Origin: Blastobasis lacticolella
Lineage: Eukaryota > Arthropoda > Insecta > Lepidoptera > Blastobasidae
Direction: 5' to 3'
NCBI GenBank assembly: GCA_905147135.1
Contig: LR990061.1
Coordinates: 7,416,026 to 7,480,025, forward strand
DNA length: 64,000 nucleotides
How positions within the stretch are numbered: the first letter of the stretch is position 1; each line of letters starts with the position of its first letter. Below the pieces are notes generated by a model. That model was not told the DNA's origin, ran no database searches, and worked only from the letters and a program-made list of their open reading frames with translations. Below, in pieces: positions 42,870 through 53,359 of the stretch. A program made the translations under genes and the position numbers.

Positions 42870-43092
42870 GGTTCATTACATCAGCAACTGATGAAATAAA
42901 AGTCAATAATGCATCCGAACATGCTATTGAGACGTACATTTCCGCAATATCATTGGCAGGTTTACAAATAACATTGCCCTTCAAATGTTCAAGATCGCGA
43001 TGTTCCCAGATTACGCTCAACTCGGCGTTCCAAAGTAAACATTGAAATCGGCTCACAGTGGAGGTGATAGGAGATGGAAAATCAATCAGCAT
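42870..43092 (-). pseudogene. Unidentified protein-like fragment, reverse strand
   Basis: Reads MLIDFPSPITSTVSRFQCLL, WNAELSVIWEHRDLEHLKGN, VICKPANDIAEMYVSIACSD, ALLTFISSVADVMNH. Composition is more protein-like than its surroundings, but the forward strand is also open, there is no splice context, and it runs into family E. It may be a gene or retroelement remnant. Confidence 0.3.
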
Positions 43093-43713
43093 GAGAATGC
43101 ACTATCTTGTCTCTAACCGAAATAGACGGACTACTGAATGCTGAGCGCGGACGTCAGCGTACAGCAATATTAGAGAAATTGTTCCATTTCCTGTGTATGT
43201 TTTGTAACGTAATTATGCTCGCGACTTCGTCATCGTAAAATTTTATAAGTTCCGAGATGAAAAGTAATAATAAAGTAAGTATTCTTAATAATCAAATATT
43301 TATGTAATGTGCACGTCTTAAACTGCTTCCAGACATCACGTTCTCTTTGCTGTAGGCTTGCTGGAAGAAATTTCTTTTTAGAAATAATTAGTTGCTTTTG
43401 TGTCATGTATAATTTTTGCCATATCTTTGTTACCATTTTTGTGTGCAATAAACTATTAAATAAATAAATAAAAGTAGTGCTCTTCTCCAGGTTGTCATCT
43501 ATCTCCTTGTCAAATTTTACATACGCGAATCAGTGTAGGTACGTACGGACGTAAGGGTGTGTATATACTACCTTGTTGGTGATAGGATAATGCGTCGTGG
43601 AAGATAATACCATAGGACTTCGACTTGGGATTTATGTTGAATACGTATAGCTATCGCAATGGCTCCGACCTAACTGTTGGTAGTGGTGTGGACGAGCGGT
43701 GCAATGGTATCCG
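43093..43713. other. No gene recognised
   Basis: AT-rich to about 43500, then mixed sequence. No supported feature. Confidence 0.4.
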
Positions 43714-43886
43714 CCGGGACCATGGACTTACTACCCAAAGGGACTGCGCACTGCTTTGACTAAAACCGGGCAGAGCGAGACTCACCATCGATAGTCCTGT
43801 GTCCCTTTCTAGTGTTGCCACCATTGTTGATGCAAATTCCGAATTACTTTTATTACTTAGCGCGGACACCGACCTACCGATCAGCG

Positions 43887-44042
43887 GGGCTATTGGCTAA
43901 CTCAGTTAACAACTGTATTTGACACTAGATAATTCTACACCACGTCATCTACGTTGAAAACTGGCAATAGCGTCTACCAAATTAGAGTAGTGTCAGATTT
44001 TTATGTCAAATTCAGTTGTCCACTGAGATAGCCGATAGGCCC
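43887..44042. mobile_element. MITE, copy 2 of 2
   Basis: GGGCTATTGGCTAACTCAGT (left) against ACTGAGATAGCCGATAGGCCC (right). Full-length match to 24387-24539. TIR about 38 bp. Confidence 0.82.
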
Positions 44043-44146
44043 TCAGGGCCAGGCAGAGTCGGACAGGGTGCAATCTGAAGATCATATTTTCACCAGGGTC
44101 CAGCCCAAGGATTCCCTACTACTCGAAACCCATGGGTCCTAAAATA

Positions 44147-44263
44147 CTAGCTTCTAGAGAGAAATTATAGTACTTGTTGATCTACATTTCGAATGACAGT
44201 TTTAAGTTTGACAGCTGTCACCCGAAATATCGACGAGTACTATCACTTCTCTTTAGGAACTAG
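44147..44263. mobile_element. Hairpin element nested in the TIR element
   Basis: CTAGCTTCTAGAGAGAAATT, TAGTACTTGTTGAT (left) against TCGACGAGTACTATCACTTC, TCTTTAGGAACTAG (right), meeting at a GACAGCTGTC core. Confidence 0.7.
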
Positions 44264-44690
44264 TGTTGTAGGATAAATCGTTACCGAACTCTTTTATCTG
44301 TTTTGTGGAACAAAAAGTCGTAGGTTGATAATTATGTCGACTCGACGTTTGTCGGAGAAACGTTCAGTAGATCAAAAGGTATTTTGATAACTACTTTTCG
44401 GATTGTACGGATTACCCCATAATAACACCAAATTCACAGTAAATATATTTCTCCAATAATGGCAACACCAAACATGACACTTGTCAATTTAGAATGACGG
44501 TGATTATGCCAATAACATTATGTTTACACTGTTAGAAAGGGACAAAGGACTATCGATGGTGACTCTCGCTCTGCCCGGATTTAGTCTAAGCAGTGCGCAG
44601 TCCCTTTGGGTAGTAAGTCCATGGCCGGGACTGAGGAAAGAAGGTAAGGGGTAAGACCGTTTGTTTATGGCATTCATCTCGTCGGATCCG

Positions 44691-44860
44691 TAAATCGAGA
44701 AAAAACTAGATCAAAGGAGCGGCCTATATGTTCATATTAACGTTTGTCCACGTGTTGTCCGGCGTCCGAGATCCGACATCCGTTCTTTTGACGGCTCGCG
44801 TGGACAAACGTCATATAAATATATAGACCGCTTCTTCGGTCCGGTTTTTTCTCGGTTTAA
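44691..44860. mobile_element. Hairpin MITE with ~60-bp arms
   Basis: TAAATCGAGAAAAAACTAGA, GCGGCCTATATGTTCATATT, AACGTTTGTCCACG (left) against CGTGGACAAACGTCATATAA, ATATATAGACCGCTTC, TTTTTTCTCGGTTTA (right). The GTTTGTCCAC core also ends the hairpins at 20922 and 21221. Confidence 0.75.
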
Positions 44861-45531
44861 TAACCTCATGTTTAATACATATTCAATTAATTTTATCATA
44901 ATGCGAAAATGTATTATAAAAAAGTGTATTATAAAATCTACAGAGAGTCAACTTGAATACTATCTACATTAAACAATGAACAAAAGTTTCAAGCTTCAAA
45001 AGAAAATGTAAATGACTTTTCATTCGTTGCCTCTTCCCTGGTACTTTTACAATGGTATATGAAATGAAATCAATAGTAATGAATTTTTTTTACATGAGCA
45101 AAGATTTAAGGCCATTAGATATTGCATAATGCTTACGCAATAATGGACTGTATATTATGTTAGGAGAATTTTTCCAAATAACTACCCATCAGTCGATTTT
45201 TCACTTTGCCAAACGCCAAAACAAATTTCTTCTTTTAGCATAGGCATGTCAAAACATTTCACATAGCTATTTCTTCGCTAACTCAAAATGAACTGGATGA
45301 ATTACGTCGATTAGTTAAAATTAGATAGGATCTATTCTTGCCGTAGTTATTTCTGTTCTATGAATATGACCATGCATTTTTAATATATTCACGGTCAGAT
45401 GTTTAGAAAAATGTTGTTGATGGGACCGTGGTCTGAGTTGTCGTCTCTAATTTAGTTACAGAGTTTTTTTGGGCAGTGTATTTTAATTGTTGTGATGTTT
45501 TTATAAAAAATAATGTTGTAGATATAGTATA
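44861..45531. other. No gene recognised
   Basis: AT-rich, no supported feature. Confidence 0.45.
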
Positions 45532-45697
45532 GCGTCGGTGTCAGCCGTTAAGGTGTCCGACTCGTGACCGAGAGGTACCGGGTTCGAGTCTCGCTGCGGT
45601 GATGTACCGATGACTCTTTTCTAAGTTATGTACTTAGTTGAACACTAACCTGTCTAACAGTGATGAAATCTGCACATTCAGACGACTGAATGCTCGT
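45532..45697 (+). repeat. SINE-A 5' half with tRNA-like head
   Basis: GCGTCGGTGTCAGCCGTTAA, CCGACTCGTGACCGAGAGGT, ACCGGGTTCGAGTCTC: the best box B in the window. Then GATGACTCTTTTCTAAG and GCACATTCAGACGACTGAAT. Confidence 0.8.
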
Positions 45698-45741
45698 GGT
45701 CCCCGCGTGGTGGTGGTGCCCGTGGTCCCTTTTGATCATGA

Positions 45742-45955
45742 GCCAATAACCAGGGGAGCCTGACAGATTGGATCATAGTTACATATTCAGTCGCCTAAAT
45801 GTGCAGGTTTCATCACGATGTTTTCCCTTACAGTAAGAGCATAGTAAAATGTTTAACTAATGTACATACATACAATTCAGTAAACAGTCTTTAGTACCTA
45901 CATGGCGGTACTGGGGTTCGAAGGGTACGAGTCGGAGGCCGGAGCATTATTACTA
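45742..45955 (-). repeat. SINE-A 5' half, reverse, facing the previous copy
   Basis: CCTGACAGATTGGATCATAG, CATTCAGTCGCCTAAATGTG, GGGGTTCGAAGGGTACGAGT (inverted head). The pair can fold back on itself. Confidence 0.75.
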
Positions 45956-46474
45956 ACAATAACATGCCACTTACTATGGTTATATGGGAACAAAAACGTA
46001 ATATAGAAATGCTGTAACGCACGTAAATCTTATTTTAGGCCACATTATAAAGGACAAAGTTTAGTTGCCGAAAAATGAACTGAATTGTATCAAAGCGCCA
46101 ACTGAAACTTTGATACATTTTTGATACTTAAGTAACTGAGCACAACGATCCCAAACAAACAGCCTAATGAAGAGCAAACATCCCTCGTCTAAGCAGCTGT
46201 TACTTGCGGGGACCTGCCCTTACTGTAATTTCAGAGTAAACACTGTTACACACAAAATTCTATTTAATTTTTGCCCGGGCCCACTTGAGAATTTCGGACG
46301 AAGTTGGTAAGGAGGTACTCCATAAAGGCTATTATTGTTTAAAATTCACTTAGGTTAACATAATGCCTGTACGCAAAATTTGTACCCAGATACTGGGAGG
46401 TGGGAACCTACCTTCTAGGTGGTATCTAGTACCTACTAGGTATAATATATTATTATGCTTGCTTTTATGCTTGG
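45956..46474. other. No gene recognised
   Basis: No coding or repeat signal I can support. Confidence 0.4.
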
Positions 46475-46680
46475 ACAAAGCCACACACCGCCATCTAGCC
46501 CCAAAGTAGCTGTGTTATGGGTGTTAGATAACTGATTAACTACTTATATACTTTTTTCAATACATACTACACCCAGACCCGTAACAGGAATTAAAATTCA
46601 TCATTTCAATTAGGCCGGGAATCGATCCCGGGACCTCTGCATGGCGGACATTAACCAATGAACCACTCAGGTCATCATAT
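46475..46680 (-). mobile_element. SINE-B, tRNA-derived
   Basis: The reverse strand reads TGACCTGAGTGGTTCATTGG (box A like), TCCGCCATGCAGAGGTCCCG, GGGATCGATTCCCGGCC (box B like). The loop CATGCAG would give anticodon TGC (alanine), an inference. The body ends in TACTTTGGGGCTAGATGGCG. Confidence 0.75.
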
Positions 46681-46689
46681 CAGGTATAT

Positions 46690-46960
46690 AACCATATTTT
46701 GCCTGCGCCTTCGTCCGCGTAATATTCGGTTATAACGTGTTAGATCCTATTGAATTTCGGTATAAATTGTAACCTATGTGCTATTCTGGATATTAAGCTA
46801 TATTGCTGCCTTTCATCAAAACATCGAAACCGAAGACCTTAAAACATCATGTTTCAAACTATCGTGGTTATTATCAACCAGTCCAGTCTCCAGTCGTCTG
46901 CATCGAAATATTGGACTACTCGTAAACAAACCCCGGAATGTACCTTTAAAATGTAAAATA
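46690..46960. repeat. Old repeat plus fold-back fragment
   Basis: 46690-46800: CTTCGTCCGCGTAATATTCG, CCTATTGAATTTCGGTATAA. 46845-46960: ACTATCGTGGTTATTATCAA, GTCGTCTGCATCGAAATATT, ACCCCGGAATGTACC, a decayed reverse copy of the 56654/58911 fold-back family. Confidence 0.55.
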
Positions 46961-47549
46961 TCCTTACTTTTGACATTTATAATATTAAGTTTGATATTAT
47001 CACACCCCTTTTAATACTTTTCCAGGGATTTTTTTCTAAAAATATTTTTTTAATCCTTTTAACCTTTAAACTTCAAATTGCAAATTGCTCAGTGGTTTCT
47101 TTTGGAGACTGATAGATCCAATTTTAGATATACAGAATAAGAAGCTGCCTCTTTGTAAAATATATTGAGATTAATATGGTTCCACCCACTGATGCTATTC
47201 CGAAACTTTATCCTGTTTTAGAAAGGTATACAGATTATGAAGCTGCGTGTTTATAACATAAATTGAGATTAATATCGTTCCACATTTCAACTGATGCTAT
47301 GTCGAAAACCTTTCTGTGTCAAAATGCGCTCCGCCATTTCCCAAGTGGCTCGGCGAAGCTCTATATTTGAAACCAGAAAAATACGTGATAAAACTGCTCA
47401 ATTTTAGTTTAGATTTTTGCACAGGTGAAATCTAAGGGAAGCGATTGGATTTAATAAAGAAGTAGTTGAAACGTCAAAAGCTCTACAGCTAATTACGTAA
47501 TAATATAGCTAAAATTTCGAATAAAAATTTAATCACTACATATCACAAA
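46961..47549. other. No gene recognised
   Basis: AT-rich. A pair of diverged direct repeats (GATTAATATGGTTCCACCCA at 47171 and GATTAATATCGTTCCACATT at 47267) about 96 bp apart suggests an old tandem duplication. Confidence 0.4.
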
Positions 47550-47930
47550 ACAAAGTCCAGCGCTGCATCTGCCTGTTTGTTCGCTATAAACTCAAAAACT
47601 ATTAAACGGGTTTTCATGTAGTTCACCAATAGACAGAGTAATTCATGAGGAAGCTTTTTGTGTATAATTTATTCAGGTTACTACCCATGGGCAGGGCACA
47701 TACCTCGAAGAATAGATGGCTGATGGGGCAGTAAAGCTCTCGAGTGGCGACCACGTACCGGAAGCCGCAGCGTGGGTAGAACTCCCACAAGGTGGACCGA
47801 CGACCTGGTAAAGATCGTAGGTACCACCTGGATGCGGAAGGCACAGGACCGGCCTTTGTGGAGATCTCTCGGGGAGGCCCATGCCCAGCAGTGGGCTTCT
47901 TTCGACTGATATGATGATGATGATGACTAC
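47550..47930 (+). repeat. Family E followed by family R LINE end
   Basis: 47550-47665: AACTCAAAAACTATTAAACG, CAATAGACAGAGTAATTCAT. 47693-47930: GATGGGGCAGTAAAGCTCTC, AGGTGGACCGACGACCTGGT, GCACAGGACCGGCCTTTGTG, then (GATGAT)n; reads WTDDLVKIV...[18 protein letters not shown], the best family R reading here. Family E seems to resume as GACTACCCGTGCGAAACCGG. Confidence 0.75.
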
Positions 47931-49324
47931 CCGTGCGAAACCGGGGTGGGTCGCTAGATATTCATAAATTGATACTGCAAAATGTCGATGAGTTGATCAA
48001 GAGAAGCGTTAACTGGTTGTAAATCGCTGTGCTGGGTGTAATACACAACAAAAACCTCTCCAGCCTATTTTTCGATAAAAGAAGGTCCAAGCCAGCTGGC
48101 TAGCTAGCTAAAGGCTTACCAGCCTTCAATACATTAAATAAGTAGAAGGGACTCGTACAATTCCCCTCAGCCGGATACCATAATGCTGAAAGATTAAGCT
48201 CTAATGTACTTTAGTGTATTGTAGGCAAACAGAGCTGCGCTATCAACTCGTGACGTCACACAGCGGGGTTGCACGGAGGGCGCAGGCGCGGCCGGCTCCT
48301 GCGCCGACAGTCATTTTTTACTAGCCACATATCTCCATTAATAATGACATTGAAATGTATATATTATACAGCCAATAACATATTTCTTAATGTCTTCGAC
48401 AATCGTTTATTGTTGAAGATCAATTCAGTGACGTTTTCATACAGTTTTTTATGTTGAGAAAAGGTCGAATTTGAGATGTTACAGCGCGAAATTCGTCCCC
48501 CTGACCCGTAATCCTTCAGGACAGACGCGTAGATGCTATCTGATTTATGCTCGCTTATTGTCAATAATCTGTGTTTCCTTTTATTATAAACTTTTACCTA
48601 CGATAGGATTTTTTTTTGCTATCGTTGACAATATCATAAATCATCCAAATAATATTCGAAATACGAAGGTTTGTTGACTCGGACGTACTGTATGTTAATA
48701 ACGCAAAAATTACTAAACTGACTTTTATGAAATTTTGCCTAGTATAAAACATTGGCTGTAATTTATTTTGAACTTAATGTAGTTTCCAGAGGTATTTCAC
48801 GTAAGGGTAGTACAGACCTTTTAAGACCTACTGTCAGACCCGCATCCAGTAGAGACTATGGAGTGTGTGGTACAAACATATTTTCTACATTAGTCTTTTT
48901 ATATCAGGTGCAGGTAAAAAAATACTTATAAATAAAATTTAATAAGTGAAATAAATCTATTATGAAGTGTTTACATTCCAACATAAAATAGTGTTTTTGC
49001 GCCTGTCATGAAGATAATTTGTGAGCTAGGTATCATTAGTTATTGTAACAAAAGTTGTTTATCAAGGTGTAAGACTAGTATTCATTTTATTATTTTCAAG
49101 TTATCCTATTTTTGTGTGAGTAAGGGACGTTGGCCGCCCACTATTTGATGAACTGCTCGACAGTCTGCGAATTGAACATTATTTTATATGTACTAGAGTA
49201 TATTGTTACTGAAACTGTAAATATTTTGTGTCTTTAAAGACATAGTATACATTTAAGAGAGGTAGGGCATAGCGGGGTATCTCGTTTGAATTGGAGCCGC
49301 CCGACTGGAGAAGTACCTCTACCT
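47931..49324. other. No gene recognised; GC-rich patch 48245-48310
   Basis: 48245-48310 is a sharp GC-rich island with a TGACGTCA site at 48251-48258 and an inverted GGCGCAGG/CCTGCGCC pair. It could be a promoter remnant or the end of an element. The rest is AT-rich, with TGTCTTCGACAATCG and AACGATAG-type short repeats only. Confidence 0.4.
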
Positions 49325-49585
49325 TACAGAATATCGCAGCTAAATAATACTCTTTAAATAGTATTGTGTTTCTGCCGGAGAGTTTCCAGTGCTCCATGGG
49401 GTGGGGATTTGGGGAACCGTCGCTTTGGCAGTAAAGTGGCATTTGCCTTTTGCTGCCAGAGCAACGTGTTATAGAGGTAGGCAACGCATTAGCGATACTC
49501 TTGGTGTTGCTAATGTCTATAGGCAGTGGTGACCACTTTCCATCAGGTGGCCCGCTTGCCTGTTTGCCTACCGTATGACATAAAA
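49325..49585 (-). repeat. Family D, near full length, reverse
   Basis: TAATACTCTTTAAATAGTAT, TTGGGGAACCGTCGCTTTGG, GGCAGTGGTGACCACTTTCC, CGCTTGCCTGTTTGCC. Matches the forward copy at 53635-53890 over its full length. The 130-codon reverse frame is this repeat. Confidence 0.8.
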
Positions 49586-49611
49586 AAAAATACAACAAAG
49601 AAGAAGATCAA

Positions 49612-50110
49612 ATGGTCCCATCGCGTGCGGTATACCGAAGTGCTACGACGAGCTAATGTGGGTGGCATTGAGGATTATATCATGCGGCGGCGCCTGCGGT
49701 GGTGTGGACACGTGTCGAGGAAGGCAGAGCACCGTGTGGCGAAACGCATCTTTAATTCGCAACTAGAGGAAAGCAAACGCAAGCATTTCGGACAACTTCT
49801 CAGATACAAATATGTGTGAAACCGTCACATGAAGAAGTGCAGCATAGAGCCCTCTAAGTGGGAGAAATTAGCCTCTGAGAGACCAGAGTGGAGGACTTTA
49901 GTTCAATCCAAAATTCGAGACTTTGAAGAGCAGCGGCGTGAAGTTCTCGACACAGAGCGCTAGGAATTAAAAGGCCGACCACTTGCGGAAATAAACTACA
50001 ATTATTTGAATGGCGTGCCCACATGCCCGCAATGTGCGCGGATCTGTGTGAAGAAGTTTGGCTACGTAAACCACGTGCGAGCACATGAACGCCAACAACA
50101 GGGGAATTGA
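49612..50110 (+). pseudogene. Endonuclease/RT LINE C-terminus with C2H2 zinc finger, two stops
   Basis: One frame throughout: [40 protein letters not shown], stop (49817-49819), NRHMKKCSIEPSKWEKLASE, RPEWRTLVQSKIRDFEEQRR, stop (49962-49964), then CPQCARICVKKFGYVNHVRA H, a C-x2-C-x12-H-x3-H finger (50024-50086). The RRLRWCGHV...WE.LA.DRP.WR..V finger order is the usual C-terminus of one group of insect non-LTR elements. No frameshift, so it is fairly young. Confidence 0.85.
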
Positions 50111-50189
50111 AGCAGTCGCTGTAGCCGAAAACGGCGAGGAGGACATCATCATAAAACAAAATGGCTTCCCGCCGGCTGTATCTAATAAC

Positions 50190-50335
50190 GCTTAGTTCTG
50201 TTAAACTACGCAACAGATTTTAATGTGGTTTCAACAATAGATAGAGTGATTCAAGAGGAAGGTTTATAAGCAAGAAGAAACGGGTAGGTAGGGGTAAAGT
50301 AGGTATACGCGAATGAAGTCAAGCCAGGTCCATTT
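50190..50335 (+). repeat. Family E
   Basis: AAACTACGCAACAGATTTTA, GATAGAGTGATTCAAGAGGA, GGGTAAAGTAGGTATACGCG. Confidence 0.75.
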
Positions 50336-50544
50336 GTATCTTAATAAATGTATTTTCCTAAGACATTCTGCGAATTGGTCATTTTGCGCTTGAACGAATA
50401 ACTCTTGAGTATCGCAAACAGCAAGACTCGCAATTGAAAACCGATACATAATAATTTTCTGTTCAGCAGACAATATCATAACTAGAAATTAAAGTACTAA
50501 AATTTCATGCCAATAATGCGATTTTAGTACAAGTAGACTTGTGA

Positions 50545-50830
50545 GGGTGCCGTAGGTTATCCTACGTCATCGAGAACAAGAACAGAGTTTAAGAGGACGG
50601 TCACCAACTAGATAGACCGATCAGTTGAAGGTTGCGCCATCCAACAGATTGTGCGACGCGGTGAGGCTGGCGATGGATAGGAGCGGTTGAAGACATTTCG
50701 TGCGCTAGAAGATGTGCTCATTAGACCACGATCCTCAGTCATGAGGGACCGACTGCAGAGAGAAAGAGAGAGAGGAGACCCACAAAACGTTGACCCGAAC
50801 TTGGACTTTTCGTAGCGATAGTATAATACT
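50545..50830 (+). pseudogene. LINE ORF C-terminus remnant
   Basis: A broken frame reads RWTDQ-like sequence, then VAPSNRLCDAVRLAMDR and RSSVMRDRLQRER-like residues, ending GGAGACCCACAAAACG. The WTDxxxxxAP...W..xxR pattern is LINE-like, and the 3' part recurs at 4005-4175. Confidence 0.5.
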
Positions 50831-51394
50831 TACATATGCTCTTGTGTGTGTGTATCTATGTTTGTTTCGATTTTGTCTATTGAACAAATAAGTTGGTGGT
50901 AGCATAATTAATAATTGGAATAGCCACTACACGTCAGGTGTAGGTAGGTTAGCATGCTATTACTCAAAACAGTTTTAATGGTCATTATACTGACTCTAAT
51001 TATTAACTATAAATCAGAACATGGATACACCCTGATGGATATTTACCTAATCATAATAAGTCACACATAACAGCTGACTATAACTGGGTCACCAACCCTT
51101 GCTCGGGCTATATACAACATACAACAGGCAAAAACAATTTTCAGTCCTTAAACAAGAGTCCGTAATAGCTAAATTTATAACGACACACCTGTAATTAATA
51201 TTTACTTAGGATGAAAACCAGGTAGATACCAATTCTTGGGCAGCATTATTAGCACAAATATTTGACTTTCAATTTAGGAACAGCACCAGAGGGTTGCGAG
51301 TCATTATTACGCTTTGAATATAATGAATGAAAATACTAAACTTCTCTCTGGAAATTGGGTAATTAATTTGCTTTGCTTTGGCGTGAGAACATCG
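50831..51394. other. No gene recognised
   Basis: AT-rich sequence; no supported feature. Confidence 0.45.
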
Positions 51395-51660
51395 CTGATA
51401 AGATAGACAAGGCTCGCCTGCGCTGGTTTGGTCACGTGCTGCGTAAGCCCCAGGGATACCTGGGAAACAGGTGTCTAAACTTTCCGGTATCAGGAAAGTT
51501 TTATTAATAAGATATATTTATTGTACTGGCTTAACAAATAAATAAATAATTTATTTATTATTATTATTTATGCAAGGTCTATTAATGTAACGGCTTAACG
51601 ACGTGAGGATACCAAAGGTGGAGAAGAAAGAGCAACCAAAAGCCGGGATTGACCACTCAG
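51395..51660 (+). pseudogene. RTE-like LINE C-terminus, interrupted
   Basis: IADKIDKARLRWFGHVLRKP, QGYLGNRCLNFPVSGK, then an AT-rich (TTAT)n interruption at about 51500-51590, then ACGACGTGAGGATACCAAAG. Reverse relatives are at 54405-54700 and 59880-60235. Confidence 0.75.
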
Positions 51661-51774
51661 ATGATGATCATGTAAATAAATTTACAACACCCGTCAACTG
51701 AATGGTTGTAGAAATAGATAATTTTATTTGAGGCGACTCAGCTCCTAATTCTTTTTATATACTACAAAGGTGGC

Positions 51775-52025
51775 AAACTAGCTTACGGCCTACCTCCGAA
51801 AGCAGTCACCGCAGCCTATGGACGTTGTCAATACGCAAGCGTTTCCGACCCCGGAAAATCCTTTTCACCCCTTTCTTGAAGAACTCCATGTTGTACCTCC
51901 AGGGAAAACCTCTCCAGGTAGTTTATTCCACAATCTTATTGTGCGTGGAAGAAAGTTCCTTTGGAACCTTAATATTGGACTAGCCAGGCATTTGACCGCT
52001 ATCTCACCAGGTCATAAGTGACGAT
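51775..52025. repeat. Family K (forward) then LINE 3' end (reverse)
   Basis: 51775-51975: CACCGCAGCCTATGGACGTT, GAAGAACTCCATGTTGTACC, GTGCGTGGAAGAAAGTTCCT. 51978-52025: CTAGCCAGGCATTTGACCGC, the reverse of the CR1-like 3'UTR. Confidence 0.7.
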
Positions 52026-52524
52026 GTTTCAAAATAACACACAATAACTGAATATCAACACAATGAACAGTCCACAACTTCTATTATAAACACACCATGT
52101 AACCACATCACTCTAAGCATAACCGTAAGCGTTTTCCGCTACTAATCAATACATGTCACATGTTAATGCAACATCACACAATAATTAACACCACAGAACA
52201 TACACTGTCATATGTTTTCTGATTAAGTCGTTATCGGATAGTTGATCCAAATTAATCCAATCACTTCAATCCGTGAGTTATTTAGTATCCGGCTACTGCA
52301 AATACCATCCTCTGGTTACGTGGTCCGAGTACTTCAATGTTCAATATTTATTGTTTCATAAGTTTGTCTGACTGATCGGGTGACTAAAAATTTTAATTTC
52401 CAGTTTTCCGATTACATAATCCGGCAAAACGAAATAAAAAAAAGAGGTAATGAGTCGTCTCTATACTTTGATTGGATTTCTTAATATTTTAGGATACCTT
52501 CAAATAAACAAATATGCTTGGATC
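52026..52524. other. No gene recognised
   Basis: AT-rich; no supported feature. Confidence 0.45.
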
Positions 52525-52860
52525 ATTCACACAGTGCCATCTAGCCCCAAAGTAAACAAAGCTTGTGTTATGGGTGCTAGATAACTGATAAACTACTTAT
52601 ATACTTTTGAATACATACTTATTATACATATTACAACACCCAGCCGTCATCACAGCCCGTAACAGTCTACTGCAGGACTTAGGGCCTCTCCCACGAAAGG
52701 GGAGGTAATTGCCATAATCTCCACGCTTGGCAGGCGGGTTGGAGATGACCCAGCCGTAACTGAAATTAAAATTCATCATTTAAATTTCTGCTCGGCCAGG
52801 AATCAAATCCGGGACCTTTGCATGGCAGATGTTAACCAACTGAACTACTCAGGTCGGTTT
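52525..52860 (-). mobile_element. SINE-B, interrupted by a family C insertion
   Basis: GTGCCATCTAGCCCCAAAGT to GGACCTTTGCATGGCAGATG and CCAACTGAACTACTCAGG. 52647-52747 is inserted family C, flanked by the perfect duplication ACCCAGCCG. Confidence 0.8.
52647..52747 (-). mobile_element. 5'-truncated family C insertion with target duplication
   Basis: TCATCACAGCCCGTAACAGT to CACGCTTGGCAGGCGGGTTG, between ACCCAGCCG at 52638-52646 and 52748-52756. In uninterrupted SINE-B copies the flanks are continuous (ACACCCAGACCCGTAAC at 46567). Confidence 0.85.
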
Positions 52861-53359
52861 AAGCTGCTAATGGTTTAAGCAGTAGGTAATAGTAGTAGTA
52901 AGCTACTTTACTACTTGACTTTGTTTCTTAATTTTGAAACACTAGAATGTAACTCCAAAACAAAGTTGCAATCACATCTCTGTATCTGTTCGCTTACTTA
53001 ACTACGCAACGGACTAAAATTAAGCTTTCATAAAATAATGTAATGCTTCAAGAGGATTACCAATTCTACTTCTACTCTACTACTTAGGAAAAAATATAAT
53101 ATTATCTATTGAACCTACCTACTAATATCAATATTTAAGTTTACTAATTCCCAATCCCTCTAGGGATACCTCAGACAACGTTATGCATGCAAGACAAGCC
53201 GCGAGCTCCATTGGGAGTATGGGAGAGACGCGACGCCTAAGTTGAATTACGATCTAATGCCCCTAATTGCTAACAGGCAGTTAAGTGTCTAAACAGGTAT
53301 TAGCTCGCGGCAAATTACAAAACTAGCTCCGTTTCTAGAGACTAAGGAGCGTGAAGTTA

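Larger units (their letters stand above)
43714..44632. mobile_element. TIR element with ~100-bp inverted ends, carrying two nested hairpins
   Basis: CATGGACTTACTACCCAAAG, GGGCAGAGCGAGACTCACCA (left) match inverted CTTTGGGTAGTAAGTCCATG, TGGTGACTCTCGCTCTGCCC (right) over about 100 bp. Length about 920 bp. Inside are the MITE at 43887-44042 and the hairpin at 44147-44263. No transposase frame. The frame at 43651-43869 covers the left arm. Confidence 0.75.

Noticed and set aside
47425..47454. Possible terminal exon (VKSKGSDWI, stop, overlapping AATAAA) after a TTTTTGCACAG acceptor
   Set aside because: Only ten codons, 6.5 kb from the last supported exon, with no independent signal.
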